Shown here: piece by piece, positions 16,931 through 27,625 of the stretch
Layout of the letters: every line of letters begins with the position of its first letter
Position numbering within the stretch: the first letter of the stretch is position 1
Assembly (NCBI GenBank): GCA_019828565.1
Contig: JAHDYR010000067.1
Location: 806,001 to 870,000 of the forward strand
Direction: 5' to 3'
DNA from: Carpediemonas membranifera
Taxonomy: Eukaryota; Fornicata
Length of the DNA: 64,000 nucleotides
The notes under the pieces: model-generated
Told to the model about the DNA's origin: nothing
Databases searched by the model: none
Seen by the model: the letters and a program-made list of their open reading frames with translations, nothing else
Position numbers and translations under genes: made by a program

Positions 16931-18313
16931 TCAGCGCACATCCATGAAGTTATGTGTTACGACAGACCTGATCTGGGACAGCAGCATCTCGGGCTCGAGC
17001 CCATGATCCGCCGCCTTCAGCACGATCGTCCTCATAGCCTCAGCATCCACAGTAGACCTCCTGATCGCCTCAGCGGTCATGTCTATCTGCTCAGCCAGGT
17101 CCTCGTCCTCAAACGTCGTATAAACCGCCGTCCCGACCCCCGCCAGCATCAGTGCCGCCAGCTGGATGCCCGCCTTGGCGTACGGGTTGCCGTTAAAGGC
17201 CCCACATCCCCAGTTACCGGTGGCTACCGCCGTGGGGAAGGGGACCTTTGCCTCCACGACCATGGCCTCACCTGCCACATGGAGCCGGGCTGAGGGCAGC
17301 GAGGCCACGTACGGGGTGGGGAGGAAGCCAATCGTGGCCTTCGTCAGGTCTCGTTTGGTCGACCCGACCCCGAATGTGCGGTGGTGGGCAGAGAAGTAAA
17401 TGGCATCAATGGCTATCATGCTAGTGGCGAGCAGGGTCAAGGTCTGGCCAGCAATGGTCAGGCTGCACCCAGGTGGGACCGCTCTATACGGCCCGGCGAA
17501 GAGGGTGTCGTGTGAATAGCCTCTGTGCGCGGCATACCTACGATAGCCACTCACAACAACGGCCTCGTCGGCCTTCATGCTCTGGCACAGCAGCATGGTC
17601 AGCAGCAGCTCGGGGTGAGTGGCGAACATGATCTCCTCCTGCACGCACCCGTGGCCAAGAACACCGCCGCCCAGGTGCTTGTTCGCAAAGTCGACGTGGG
17701 CATGGCCTGCAAGGTCGAAGATGGACTCCTGGGCACTCGCCCGGACCCTGGTCTGGGTATGGGGCGGCAGGGGGAGTCTGGCCCGCCGGGAGTAGAGCAC
17801 TACGGGCCCGGGCAGGTCCCCACCGACCCAGGCGTCGAAGTAGGCGAGGATGCTGAGCATCTTGGCAACCTGGCTCTGCTCAGGTCTGCTATCCATCAGT
17901 CTCAGTAAGTTAAGCCCTCTAGGCCCGGCTTGCTGCTGAGGCAGGATGCCGAACAGAGAGCACGCCAGGACGCCCGCGACGATGTGGGATGGGATTGCAA
18001 CGAAGTCATTGACCTCACCCTCGTGTCTAAGTAGCATAGGGATCTTGGTGTCCGGCGGAATCGCCCTGATGAGGCGCTTGAGGGTCGGGAGGGTGTGCTC
18101 GATGAAGAAGATCTGGTCGTGACACTCAACGGCCTTGATGAACGTGCTCAGTGTCCACGTCTCTTGTTGGTGATTGATACTACCCCAGAGTGCCACAAAA
18201 GACAAGAATGAGTCCATATCCTGTGTGAATTGACGACGACATGTCTCAAACGCGGATAGAATCCAGCCCCTCGTTAATGTGAGGCCACACTGCCACTGAG
18301 TTTCCCTCTTCAT
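16931..18313 (-). CDS. Poly(ADP-ribose) glycohydrolase
   Basis: 460 residues. The PARG signature is complete: HVDFANKHLGGGVLGHGCVQ followed directly by EEI, giving the GGG...QEE catalytic loop near residue 214-225, then a GYS motif after SGYRRY and the downstream NWGCGAFNGN segment with a conserved Gln/Ala helix. The N-terminal helical region (about 1-190) matches the accessory domain of canonical PARGs. The enzyme cleaves ribose-ribose bonds of poly(ADP-ribose), in the nucleus or cytosol. No targeting signal is evident. An alternative start is the Met at about residue 33. It converges on the MGMT gene with 108 bp between stops. Confidence 0.92.
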   Translation of the reverse strand: MKRETQWQCGLTLTRGWILSAFETCRRQFTQDMDSFLSFVALWGSINHQQETWTLSTFIKAVECHDQIFFIEHTLPTLKRLIRAIPPDTKIPMLLRHEGEVNDFVAIPSHIVAGVLACSLFGILPQQQAGPRGLNLLRLMDSRPEQSQVAKMLSILAYFDAWVGGDLPGPVVLYSRRARLPLPPHTQTRVRASAQESIFDLAGHAHVDFANKHLGGGVLGHGCVQEEIMFATHPELLLTMLLCQSMKADEAVVVSGYRRYAAHRGYSHDTLFAGPYRAVPPGCSLTIAGQTLTLLATSMIAIDAIYFSAHHRTFGVGSTKRDLTKATIGFLPTPYVASLPSARLHVAGEAMVVEAKVPFPTAVATGNWGCGAFNGNPYAKAGIQLAALMLAGVGTAVYTTFEDEDLAEQIDMTAEAIRRSTVDAEAMRTIVLKAADHGLEPEMLLSQIRSVVTHNFMDVR

Positions 18314-18647
18314 CGTTCATCTCGAACTCTGGTGACATAGGAAGCAACACATAGGGACCTATCGCCATCGTGGAGCCGGGCTGTCATAAAATGCGTTCTG
18401 GTCAGCCAGAGTTAGCAAGAGCCTACTCGTGTCTCTCAGCGTGTTTCTTAGCTCAATAAAAACCATTTGAATGTGCTTTGACAATCAGACCATTATGGAA
18501 ACTAGGGTCCTATGTGCGCAGAATTGCAACACCATTCACCTGCTTTGCAATAAGGCCATGCACAGGCTCTTGAAATGCAAAACATATATGGTTCCGAAAC
18601 TGAATCTCCCGCGAGTCGGCCAAGTTGAGATCGCGAAACGACGGGCC
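18314..18647. other. Divergent intergenic spacer
   Basis: A 334-bp spacer between PARG (minus) and the unknown gene at 18648. The frame of the latter stays open upstream to 18471, so a longer first exon is possible. A CATATATGG stretch near 18582-18590 could serve as a TATA element for a start at 18648. Confidence 0.4.
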
Positions 18648-19914
18648 ATGCCACGAAAAGCCGTGGCTACAAAGCCTCAGAAGCGAGACGCTGAAGATGT
18701 CCCCTTATCTGTGAGCATACTGGATTCTTTTTCACACTACGGCGCTCTAGCCGATACTGTTATGCTCACAACCCCGATTCCTTCCCAACTAGATGACGAT
18801 GTCGTTCAGTCTAACGTAGTTTCTATTGTTCGTCCCAAACCCCGCGTTCACGTAGGATATCAAGACTGCTGTCCCATCTGTCCTGGGGCCCTCGGGTTCC
18901 TTCACCAGAAAGGCCCATAGCCACCTTAAAACCCGCCTCGATGCGATGGATAGCACCGTTAAGGGCGTAGCCGAGATTCTTATGGGCTCTCTGGCCGACG
19001 AGTGCTGGGTGAGCGAGGACGCCTTTGGCACCATCCCCCCGATGGCCAGAGGGAAGCTCTTCGTCGCCAGCATGCGCGCCAAGAAGGCTATCCAGGAGCG
19101 TGAGAGCTCGATGCCCCTGTGCCCCGACTACGGAGCCATGCTTGAGCTGCTCGGGTCCATCTCGTCCAGCCGGGTCCGCCCCGGCCTCGGGTGGGCAGCG
19201 GAGTCGGTCCTGCCGCCCGTACTCTTCGTTGGTATGGCCGCCCACTTGTTCAGGATAGACCGCCCCGCTGTCGCCTTCGCCGATGTTGCGGAGACTGGCC
19301 TCGACGTCGTCGTCAAGGCCCTCGCCCTCGCCGCTGATCCGGTCATCCGTGCCGCCGGAGTCGACCCCACGTGCGCTATGGTGGCCCGTAGAGCCGCAGA
19401 GTCCCTCGAGGCCCTGCTGGCGGCCGCCCCCGCTGATGTCCGGGCCGACTACGACGCAAAGCAGCTCGCGGCGGCTGTCGCCGAGGGCGTGTCCGAACTC
19501 CCACCCCTGCTCCAGGCAGAGGTCGTTCGTGTGATCTGCGTCGGTCCAGAGGGCCTCGGAGTCAACGCAGTGCTCAAGCGCGCGGCCAAGGACACTGTCG
19601 TCAGGCTCGCCGGTGTGGGTGTCACCGACACACGCGAGGTCGCCCGGCACATGGCTACCCGCTTTGCCAAGATCCGGGGCGACTTCCGGGACACTAAGAC
19701 GGACTTCCTGTTGACCCAAGAGATCCAGACACTGGCGGACGACCTGTACGTCGCCCTCACGGCCCTGACGTGGTTCCTGACCTCGGACCAGACCAGCAAG
19801 GTGTGCCGGGCCCTGCTTAAGGTGTACCAACAGGACCGGCAGCTGCTGAGTCCCCTCCAGCCCCTGTTCCGCCTCATCGACGCCGGGATCAAGTGCGAGC
19901 ATGCCCAGGGGTAG
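18648..19914 (+). CDS. Unknown helical protein, one intron (18819-18855)
   Basis: The gene is read as exons 18648-18818 and 18856-19914, giving 409 residues. The two frames do not join without removing bases. A 37-nt intron beginning GTTTCT and ending CACGTAG restores the frame exactly; a 40-nt choice starting GTAGTT at 18816 works too. The protein has a short basic N-terminus and then an almost purely alpha-helical body rich in Ala, Leu and Val, without membrane segments or known motifs. It may be a helical-repeat scaffold. I do not recognise the family. The start is uncertain because the frame is open further upstream. Confidence 0.6.
18819..18855 (+). other. Predicted 37-nt intron
   Basis: GTTTCT at the 5' end, TTCACGTAG at the 3' end. 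Removal joins codon GTA to GATATCAAG and brings the two frames into phase. The weaker 5' site makes this the least certain of the five introns proposed here. Confidence 0.5.
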
Positions 19915-20519
19915 CACCTCGTTGTCGCCCCTAGATAAACCTCAGGCCGGGATCCTAGCTATACTGTGTGATGTTATGAAGTGTCTGTGATTCGATCGTT
20001 CACGGTCCTGACGGTCTACTCGGGCAGGTCAATTCTTATTGAGAGATTTTATTGGGAGATATTTGCCGTAAATTCTCGGGGCTAACCTTGGTTCTGTGTC
20101 GGCCAGGACTAAAGCCAACCTGCTCGGCCGAACATTTCTCGAAGAGCCTTCTAAGCAGTGAACTCAGATGCCGAGCTTCAGCAGGGTCTCATATGCATGA
20201 TGGAAGGGGCAGAACCATCGGATGTACCGCTGCAGCAGGTATAATATCGCGATGGCCCCGATACATAAATGTCTACCGAACAAAATTCGCCCAGCTACGA
20301 CAACCAAAATGTTTGGCAGCCCAATCACACCGCCGGTGGATCAGGAGCAGTCACGCGGCGGAGTCGTCATCATTTAGCCAGCCCAGTTGAATTGTTCTTC
20401 TGGTCTCAGCCCAACGACCCCCACCGCCTCTTGTGCCCGGCTTCGACACGAGGCTGTCCCGAAGCCAGAGATAAACACTGACCCCCGATTCTTGAAAACA
20501 TGGACCGCACTAGCTTGCT
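19915..20519. other. Intergenic; possible small ORF
   Basis: A 605-bp spacer between two convergent genes. A plus-strand ORF at 20269-20481 (70 residues, Asn/Gln/Ser-rich start MSTEQNSPSYDNQNVW) has an ATG about 30 nt downstream of a TATAATAT stretch, but there is no family match or other support. Nothing else is seen. Confidence 0.3.
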
Positions 20520-23500
20520 TTACTTCATAATAACTGCCAACTCACCCACAATCTCTTCCAGCTCAGTCTTGGCCGTCGCCTCCTTCTTCGTGGCATGCAG
20601 CAAGTCCTTCTGGAGCTTGTCCACAGTCGCCTTGGCCCGCTGTATCTGATTCTGGATCATCTGCAGTGACGTCGTACTGACCTCGGCAAGGGGATCGTTC
20701 TCGTGCCCTTTCACCTTCTGGTACTTGCGGGTCAGGTAAGCAACAGTGTTGTTGTGCACGGTGATCTGCTCCTTGATGCGGCCTAGCTCCTCACCAGCGG
20801 TGTCGAGTGCGGTGATCGCTGCCTGCTTCTTCGAGGCAAGCTCGGCGATCTGTTTCCGCTTAGCACTCTCCGCCTTGGCGATGGCCGCCTTCTCACGTTT
20901 CCGCTTCTTCAGCATCTCCTTGCGCTCCTTTTCTCTCTCCATCTCGGCCTCTTCCTGGGCTGCACGCTCGGCCTTGAGCAGTGCGAGGCGCTCCTTCATC
21001 TCCTGTGCGTTGCGACGGTGGGCCGCGTCCCTCCGACGCTTGAGCTCTGCCTCCCTCTTCTCGGCCTCCTCGCGCTCCTCCTCGAGCCGCTTCAGATGCT
21101 GCACGTGAGCGCTCCCCCCCTTCTTCTCAGCCTGCCGCTCCAGGAACTTGTGGTAGTTGAACGGCGCGCTCTGCGGCGCGTTCTTCCGCTGCCGAGGCTC
21201 TGTCTTGCTCCTAGTGGACGGCGAGGGCTTAGTACTGGCCGCGGCGCTCAGGATCCTATCATTCACGGCGACCCACTGGGCCCTGGTCTCGTCAATCCCA
21301 GAGGGCGCGGTCGGCAGCCTGTGGTCGTGCACCTCCTCGGGCGCCGGCTCGACTGGGTCAAACCCGTCGCTGGGGATCTCCTCGATGTCACTCCAGTCAA
21401 AGTCGTCAACTTCGTACTCCTCGAGCTTCTTGGTATAGTCCTCGGGCAGCTGGGCATTCGGGTCGTCCGCGAGAATGACGTTGAGCCTGGCAATCTCAGC
21501 CTTGATGGCCGCAGCCTCTTCGGGTCCGGGGCGTGCGGAGGGGTCCTCGCTGATCGTCCTCGACCTGTTCATGCGCTCCTTGACCCGCTCACGGGCTGCC
21601 CGCTGCATGCGGCGCTTGCGGAGCTGCTGCTTCTCCTTCTCCTCCTGCTCGGCCTTGAGCTTGGCGTCCCGGGCAGCCTTGATCTTCTGGAGTTCCTCGT
21701 CCCTCTTTGCGAGCCACTTGCGGTGCTCCTGGCGTTTCCTCAGGAGCTGCGCCTTCTGCTCGGGACTGGGCTCAAGGACGCTCAGGGGTGTGCCTGCGGA
21801 CGGCACGACCGGCTGACCTGGCGTCGTAGGGATTGGGGTGGGCTGCTGTTCAGGCAGGGCCGGCGTGCTCTGGACGACGCCCGAGAACAGGGCGTCCTTG
21901 GGAGAGGGCCAGGACTGCTTGGCAAGCTGTTCCGTCAGTGCGAGATACTCTCGGCCGGGTGCGGGGAACTCGGAGGTCGGCCGGCCGTGACAAAGCCAGT
22001 ACGCCGATTGCCCACCGAGCACATGAACTAGCCAAGTGTGGTGAAGACGACGAATGGAATCCAGCTGGGACTCGGGCGTGTCCATACGACCAGCCATGAC
22101 GCCCTCGAGGACGGTGCCGATGAAGGGCAGCGGGCCGCACGGAGCTCGAGCTGTGTCGATCTCTGCGGGCGAGATGGGGACCGCGATGGCCTCGACCAGA
22201 CCTACGAGGCCGGCAGGAGTGGGGCCATCCGACGTCTTGGCCAGGTCAGCGAGGGAGGACTCGAGCACAGTCGTGAGGCGACGGAAGAGGGCTGAGTCAG
22301 TGTCTGTGATGTACGTCGACAGGAAGCCGAACTCTTTGGCCAGCAGGCCCAGCACCTCCTCCTGCCTGACAGTCATCCCCTCGGGAACGGCGTCTGGAAC
22401 TCCGGCACTCTGGAAAGCAGCCATCAGGGCGGCGCGTTTGATCCGGTCGATTCGAGAAGCTGTGTCAAGCGAGATGAAGCTGGCGAGTGTGCGGCGGACA
22501 AACTCAGCGAATACTTCGAGCACGGCGTCGTCGGACTTGTGCGTGATGACCGCCGTGAAGATCGCCAAAAGTGCCAGCTCGTCAAACCGTGCGGATGCCG
22601 CTGGCTTCGTCGTCCGGGCCACCGACATGCGGCTGGTCGACCGGCTTGGGGGGGCCTGGGCCTTGGGTGGAATTAGCACCAGATCACATAGGGCGGGCAG
22701 GAGCTGGGTCACGCTGGACGAGGGCACACCCGTGTGGCCGACACATACGAGGGATAGGGCGATGGAGCGGTCAATGATGGAGTCAAAGGGAGAGGGCCGG
22801 CCCGCCTCCAGCTTGTCAGCGTGAGCAGTGAGGATCTCCGCAAGAACATCGAGCAAGGCGCCGACCGGGAGGTCAGGGTGGCGCTTGAGGGCGATGGCGA
22901 TCGACTCTGTGATCCTGGCGAACCGAACAGGACACCCAGTGAGGTGGGTGAATGTACCAAGGATCATAGGCCAGAGGAGGAAGGCCAGACGGGACGATTC
23001 CTCCATGGAGAACGTCAGGAGCCCAAACATGTTGCTGATGGCCAGCAGGGGCGCCTGCAAAGCAGCGCTAGGAATACTCTCGGCGATCGGAGCGGGTGGC
23101 AGTATTGAAGCACGCGATACAAAGTCAGCAGCCCGGTGGTCGAGGGGCACGGCCAGTGCTGTGAACACAAGGAACTTTAGGCCTGCAATATCGGCCCGGA
23201 TGCCTGCCTTGTCCGTCTCGTCGACGTCGATGGAGGCCATGTGGAGCATGTTGGGGAAGAGGGCCAATACGTCGGTCACTACCTGCACAGCAAGCAGCAG
23301 CGCCTGATTGTCAGCTGGGGTAACCGCCAGACACGCAGCTACAATGCGGGCGACGCCGTCAACGCTGTAGTTCGTCGGTTCAGGTGCGCTCTCTGCCTGG
23401 TGGAGCTCGTGGATGCGAGGGAGGACGGCGTGGACCGCAGCGAGGGCTGGGGCGCTGACCTCGTCCATCAGGAGTCGGGAAAGGATGGTCAGAGCTCCAG

Positions 23501-24530
23501 CAGCAGTGTTGTCCGGTGTGAAGGCGACTATGGTATCGGCAATGGTGCGGACGGCCTCTTCGTTGGATCCCAGTCGTGACAGGGCATCGTACATCGCATA
23601 GATCCCATCGCCCTGGCCGCCAATCGTCCACTGGAGCATAGCAGCGTACGCCCCGGCGACCTCCATGTCGGCCTGGCGACGGGTCTCGACCGCAACGGCT
23701 TGTGTCGCTTGGAGAGTTGCGATGACAACCGACGCGTCTGGGGCGTAGATACCGGCAGTAATAACACTCATAGTAAAGGGTACCAACTGCGAGTTCCTCG
23801 GTGTGCTTAGGATAGCGGCGAGGTCGGCGCTGAGTGCACCAATGATGCTGACCCAACGCACCATGGCTTTCGTCATTGAGGGGTCCGCAATCAGCGTGTG
23901 CAGCCGACCGTCTGCTGCCGAGTCAGTGAGGATCTCCGTCGCTTGCTTAGTGACCATGCCCGTGGCCTCACAGAAGGTGACGACGAGGAAGTCAAGTGGT
24001 GTGCGTGCTGACTGGACGCGGGTTATGAAGCTGCCCTGGCGTCTGTGGCCAGTCTTGGTGGGTGACACACGTGTTGGGGACGCGGTCTTCTGCTGCTCGA
24101 TGCCGGCTGGGGGGTTCACCCGTTTTCTTGTCCGCACGGCCACCGCGAACTGACGGTAGATGTCCTCCAGCAGCTGTTCCACTGTGGTGTGGTCTCCAGC
24201 AACAGCCATGGCCTTTGAGTCGGCTGTGAACTCCACTCCAAGCCTAGAGAGGAACGGTGCTATTATGTTCCAATTATGAAGACGGGCTGCAGGCGTCGAG
24301 AGGTCCTTCAGCGAGACAATTCGTTTGGGGTGCATCTCAAAGTCCTTGTTCATTATGTTCAGTATGTCTGCGATGTATATGCCGTTCTCTACCCGCTGTG
24401 TCGCCGCGGTGTTCAAGCAAACCTTGTTACCGCGGGATGGCTCGCATGTCTGAGCCTCATCTTGTGATAATACAGCTTCTGAGACCAGCCAGGCGTATAG
24501 TTCTTTCCGTAGAGGGAGCTCAGTCTCCAT
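20520..24530 (-). CDS. CH-like domain protein with long helical region and C-terminal coiled coil
   Basis: 1336 residues from the ATG at 24530 (the frame is open to 24608 but begins there with GTG). Residues 1-115 resemble the calponin-homology-like domain of SPEF/CLAMP proteins (LYAWLVSEAV ... HNWNIIAPFLSRLGVEF). Residues about 150-870 form a HEAT-like or other helical-repeat region without known motifs. From about 920 on, long charged coiled coils (EEKEKQQLRKRRMQRAARER and similar) alternate with an acidic linker. The architecture suggests a microtubule or flagellum-associated scaffold. The start codon lies 113 bp from the divergent zinc-finger/armadillo gene, so the two probably share a promoter region. 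Function is inferred. Confidence 0.75.
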   Translation of the reverse strand: METELPLRKELYAWLVSEAVLSQDEAQTCEPSRGNKVCLNTAATQRVENGIYIADILNIMNKDFEMHPKRIVSLKDLSTPAARLHNWNIIAPFLSRLGVEFTADSKAMAVAGDHTTVEQLLEDIYRQFAVAVRTRKRVNPPAGIEQQKTASPTRVSPTKTGHRRQGSFITRVQSARTPLDFLVVTFCEATGMVTKQATEILTDSAADGRLHTLIADPSMTKAMVRWVSIIGALSADLAAILSTPRNSQLVPFTMSVITAGIYAPDASVVIATLQATQAVAVETRRQADMEVAGAYAAMLQWTIGGQGDGIYAMYDALSRLGSNEEAVRTIADTIVAFTPDNTAAGALTILSRLLMDEVSAPALAAVHAVLPRIHELHQAESAPEPTNYSVDGVARIVAACLAVTPADNQALLLAVQVVTDVLALFPNMLHMASIDVDETDKAGIRADIAGLKFLVFTALAVPLDHRAADFVSRASILPPAPIAESIPSAALQAPLLAISNMFGLLTFSMEESSRLAFLLWPMILGTFTHLTGCPVRFARITESIAIALKRHPDLPVGALLDVLAEILTAHADKLEAGRPSPFDSIIDRSIALSLVCVGHTGVPSSSVTQLLPALCDLVLIPPKAQAPPSRSTSRMSVARTTKPAASARFDELALLAIFTAVITHKSDDAVLEVFAEFVRRTLASFISLDTASRIDRIKRAALMAAFQSAGVPDAVPEGMTVRQEEVLGLLAKEFGFLSTYITDTDSALFRRLTTVLESSLADLAKTSDGPTPAGLVGLVEAIAVPISPAEIDTARAPCGPLPFIGTVLEGVMAGRMDTPESQLDSIRRLHHTWLVHVLGGQSAYWLCHGRPTSEFPAPGREYLALTEQLAKQSWPSPKDALFSGVVQSTPALPEQQPTPIPTTPGQPVVPSAGTPLSVLEPSPEQKAQLLRKRQEHRKWLAKRDEELQKIKAARDAKLKAEQEEKEKQQLRKRRMQRAARERVKERMNRSRTISEDPSARPGPEEAAAIKAEIARLNVILADDPNAQLPEDYTKKLEEYEVDDFDWSDIEEIPSDGFDPVEPAPEEVHDHRLPTAPSGIDETRAQWVAVNDRILSAAASTKPSPSTRSKTEPRQRKNAPQSAPFNYHKFLERQAEKKGGSAHVQHLKRLEEEREEAEKREAELKRRRDAAHRRNAQEMKERLALLKAERAAQEEAEMEREKERKEMLKKRKREKAAIAKAESAKRKQIAELASKKQAAITALDTAGEELGRIKEQITVHNNTVAYLTRKYQKVKGHENDPLAEVSTTSLQMIQNQIQRAKATVDKLQKDLLHATKKEATAKTELEEIVGELAVIMK

Positions 24531-24643
24531 TTCAAAAATCTGTTTCGTTGCAACTTTTGGTGAGAATGCCCCACCCTGTAAGAAGACCGTGTGACCGCTT
24601 TGTGCCACGGCAGAGTCTGCGAATAGGCCAACCGCCCCATTCT

Positions 24644-27557
24644 ATGCCGACTATTCCGTATCGAGCACCCACAGATTTTGATGGCTGGCATTCAGCCGAA
24701 AATTCTCGGTATGCCATGCGACTAGACACGCGCGGGCATGGTAGCAGCATGCACTGGGAACGCATGACTGACGAAATCTTGCTCGAGTCGGGAAGACAAA
24801 ACTTGGCAATGCAGGAATGCTCGCTGTGCCGCAAGCCAGCGGTAGTTTCCCATATTCTACTGAAAGATGACAGTATAACATGCAGTTTGTTCGCGTTGCA
24901 TTGCTCTAACTTAGCCCATCCCTTCTGCGCCAAACATTTGAAGTCTATTGTCAATTGTCCCGTCGAAGGACACATTTCCTGCCCCATTTGCCAGATACAG
25001 CAGGATCTTACGGACATTTCCGGCGAGAGAGTCACACCCGAGGCGATCTCTGCGCTGCTAACGCGCTACGAAGATGAGGGTGATGCCCTCGAGAAGGAGC
25101 GTTTGTATCCCCAGACCAGCCTCTAACACAGATCAAACGGCCGTAGAGAGGCACCAAGAGGCGGAGCAAGCCCTTGCCCAGTGCGCCGAGGACATCTCCG
25201 TCTGCGAGTACCACCTCCGCATCAATTCACTCCGAGTCAACATCCTGAGCAAGTCGGACAACAGGCAGGCACCCACCCCTGCTCACCCGATCCCTACCGA
25301 GCCACCGACAGAGCACAAGCAGCCCAGGGAGACCCGGATCTCTCCGGCCCGGGTGCCACCCCAGGGAGAGGAGCCCGAGCCTGCCCACACTGCACATGCC
25401 TCAGCTGAACCGGACAGACAGGAGCATCATGTCCAGCCAACCCCTTCCAAGTTGTCAAAGTCGACGGTCGAACCCGATATGGAATCAGATTCAGAGGGGG
25501 AGGAGTACGACCAGGACAACGTCGAGGAACCCGATGCCCCAGCCCCGAGACCACGCCCCGAGCCTGTTCAGCAGCGGGAGCAGCCTAAGCCAGACCCCCA
25601 GCCCGAGAAGCCCCAGCCTAAGCCCGTCACCAGGGCCCGCTCGGTCCCCCGCCGCCCAGTCACCCCGGGTATCGAGCGTGCGGACGGTATGCTTCAGGAA
25701 CTGGTGGCAGAGACTGGTCATGTGGGAGTCATCCCTGACAAGGCGATGTTTGTCGTCGATATATTCCAGCGGTACCTCAACGGGAATGTTCAGAACAAGA
25801 ACGAAGTATTGGAGATCGCTGCCGAGCTGACTTGGACCCTCGCGGCTCAGCCTGACGGGCGGTCTCGGCTCCATGCGGCAGGAATCGAGACCCCACTGAT
25901 GACGCTCATTTCATCTGCCGACACCGTGCTCGCTGCCCACAACGCCATCCACGCGCTCTCCTACCTCACTCGCGACGATGAGGTGAAGCGCCACCTTGGC
26001 CAGACCACCGGACTCGAGGTCCTGCTCGGCATGCTCAGGGCCGCCCCAGAGGAGCTCCAGGCCAAGCTCGCTGGGGCAGTGTGGAACATCGCATCGCTGG
26101 ACGAGAACCGGTCGGTGCTGCGGGAGCGCGGTGGAGTTGAAGTGCTTGTTGGCCTCCTATCGAGCAGCTCGGAAGCGGTGGTCGAGAACGCCGCAGGTGC
26201 GCTGTGGAACTGCTCTGTGGATGATGACAACAAGCAGGCCATGGTCTCCAACGGCGCCATCCCTAAACTGCTCGACTGTCTCGGGTCCGCCAACCCGGGC
26301 GTGCTGGAGAACTCGACGGGCGCCCTCTGGAACTGTGCTGCATACCCGTCCGCCCGCAGGCACGTGCTCAAGCTCGGCGGGCTCGAGGCGTTGCTGGCTG
26401 TCCTTGCGCAGGATAACGTGCCCCCCGTCGTACGGGAGAACTCCCTCGGAGCCCTGCGGAACTGCGCCATTGATGAGGAGAACAAGGTCGCCCTTGCTAA
26501 CCTCGATGCCGTCCGGATCCTCATGCAAACTGTGATTGAATCGGTGCCATCCGTCGCGGACAACGCCATCGCCTGCATCTGGGTTCTCACGACCGAGAAG
26601 CTGAACAGAACTAGTCTGCTCGAGGCCGACGGGCTCGACTTCCTGCTGCGAATCATCAGTCAACGGGAGACGCTGCCGCATACGATCGTCGAGAAGGCTA
26701 TCGGCATCGCCCGAAACCTCTCCGCTGATCCAGCTCTTCGGCCGATGCTCCACGAGGCTGGTGTCATCACAGCGGTGGTACACGTGCTGCTTCCGGTGCT
26801 AAGAGCTGCTGAGGCACTCGCTGACACAGTCAAACGCCGCTCCTCTCGCGCTGAGGTGATTGGCAACATCATCAGCACGCACAAGCTCCCAACGCGCCAG
26901 GAGCTGGAGTTCGTGTGCGCCACACTTTGGAACTGCGCCAAGGACAGCAACATCAAGGCCATCCTGGGCCATGACGGCGTATGCGAGGCCGTGATGTGCG
27001 TTCTTGCTGCAACCCTCGACCAAGCCATCCCCAGTGAGGTCGTAGAGTTTGCCAGCGGTTGTATGGCCTCTCTTGCGTTCAATGCGGAGAACAAGGAGTT
27101 TATTAGCGAGGCCGACGGTGTTGCCGTGATCGAAGACCTGCTGAGGTCGACCACGGATCCCATCGTACTGGAAAACGCGGCTAGCGTCGCAAAGCACCTA
27201 GCAGACCTCCCCAAGGCACGCGCACAGATGCTTGAAGACAGTCTTGCCCCATGGGTGGTCAGCGTCCTCGCTGTAGCTGCCCGCACTGGCGAGGTCACCG
27301 TCCAGTTCAACCAGGACCAGCATGGGATGTTCAGCCAGCTGCTGGATAGCCACCCAATGGCTCTTAAGGAGCTCTGCTTCCTCATCAAGCATTGGGCATG
27401 TGATAAGAAGTGCAGACAGGCGCTATCTGGGACTATTCAGCCCGTCTACAGGCTCCTGTCGCACGAGGCCATACAGCGGTCTGGCGTAGCTGCGCTACAG
27501 GCGTTGGCGAGAGATCCAGCGCTGAGGCCAGTAATCGAGAGGTATTCCCAGGTGTAA
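24644..27557 (+). CDS. Zinc-binding N-terminus plus armadillo-repeat protein (intron 25101-25131)
   Basis: Exons 24644-25100 and 25132-27557 give 960 residues. Without splicing, the zinc-finger frame stops at 25126 and the armadillo frame lacks a start; removing 31 nt (GTTTGT ... CTAACACAG) fuses them in phase. The N-terminal part has a RING/B-box-like Cys/His set (C59, C62, C80, C87, H92, C95, H98, C105, C113, C116), then a short coiled coil and a Pro/Glu-rich disordered linker. From about residue 215 come armadillo repeats with the recurrent GALWNCS/WNIAS signature. Such proteins are protein-interaction scaffolds; with a RING-like head, a ubiquitin ligase role is possible but not shown. Confidence 0.85.
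25101..25131 (+). other. Predicted 31-nt intron
   Basis: Starts GTTTGT and ends CTCTAACACAG. The CTAAC branch motif directly against ACAG is the Giardia-type fused branch point and 3' splice site. Removing it joins the zinc-finger exon to the armadillo exon in frame. Confidence 0.85.
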
Positions 27558-27625
27558 GTTGTAAAAGTACTATTATCACAGTGCATCTCCCATTAAACCC
27601 GTAAAATTATGATTTAAACGAACGC

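Noticed and set aside
18823-19917. 364-residue minus-strand ORF opposite the unknown helical gene
   Set aside because: Shadow of a GC-rich coding frame; no domain, low-complexity Gly/Leu/Gln composition, and the plus frame is more protein-like.
20269-20481. 70-residue ORF as a confident gene
   Set aside because: Protein-like start but no family, no second exon found and no conservation evidence; mentioned only within the spacer entry.
24257-24643. Upstream extension of the zinc-finger gene frame
   Set aside because: It overlaps the 5' end of the divergent CH-domain gene and has Cys/Arg-rich shadow composition; ATG 24644 fits better.
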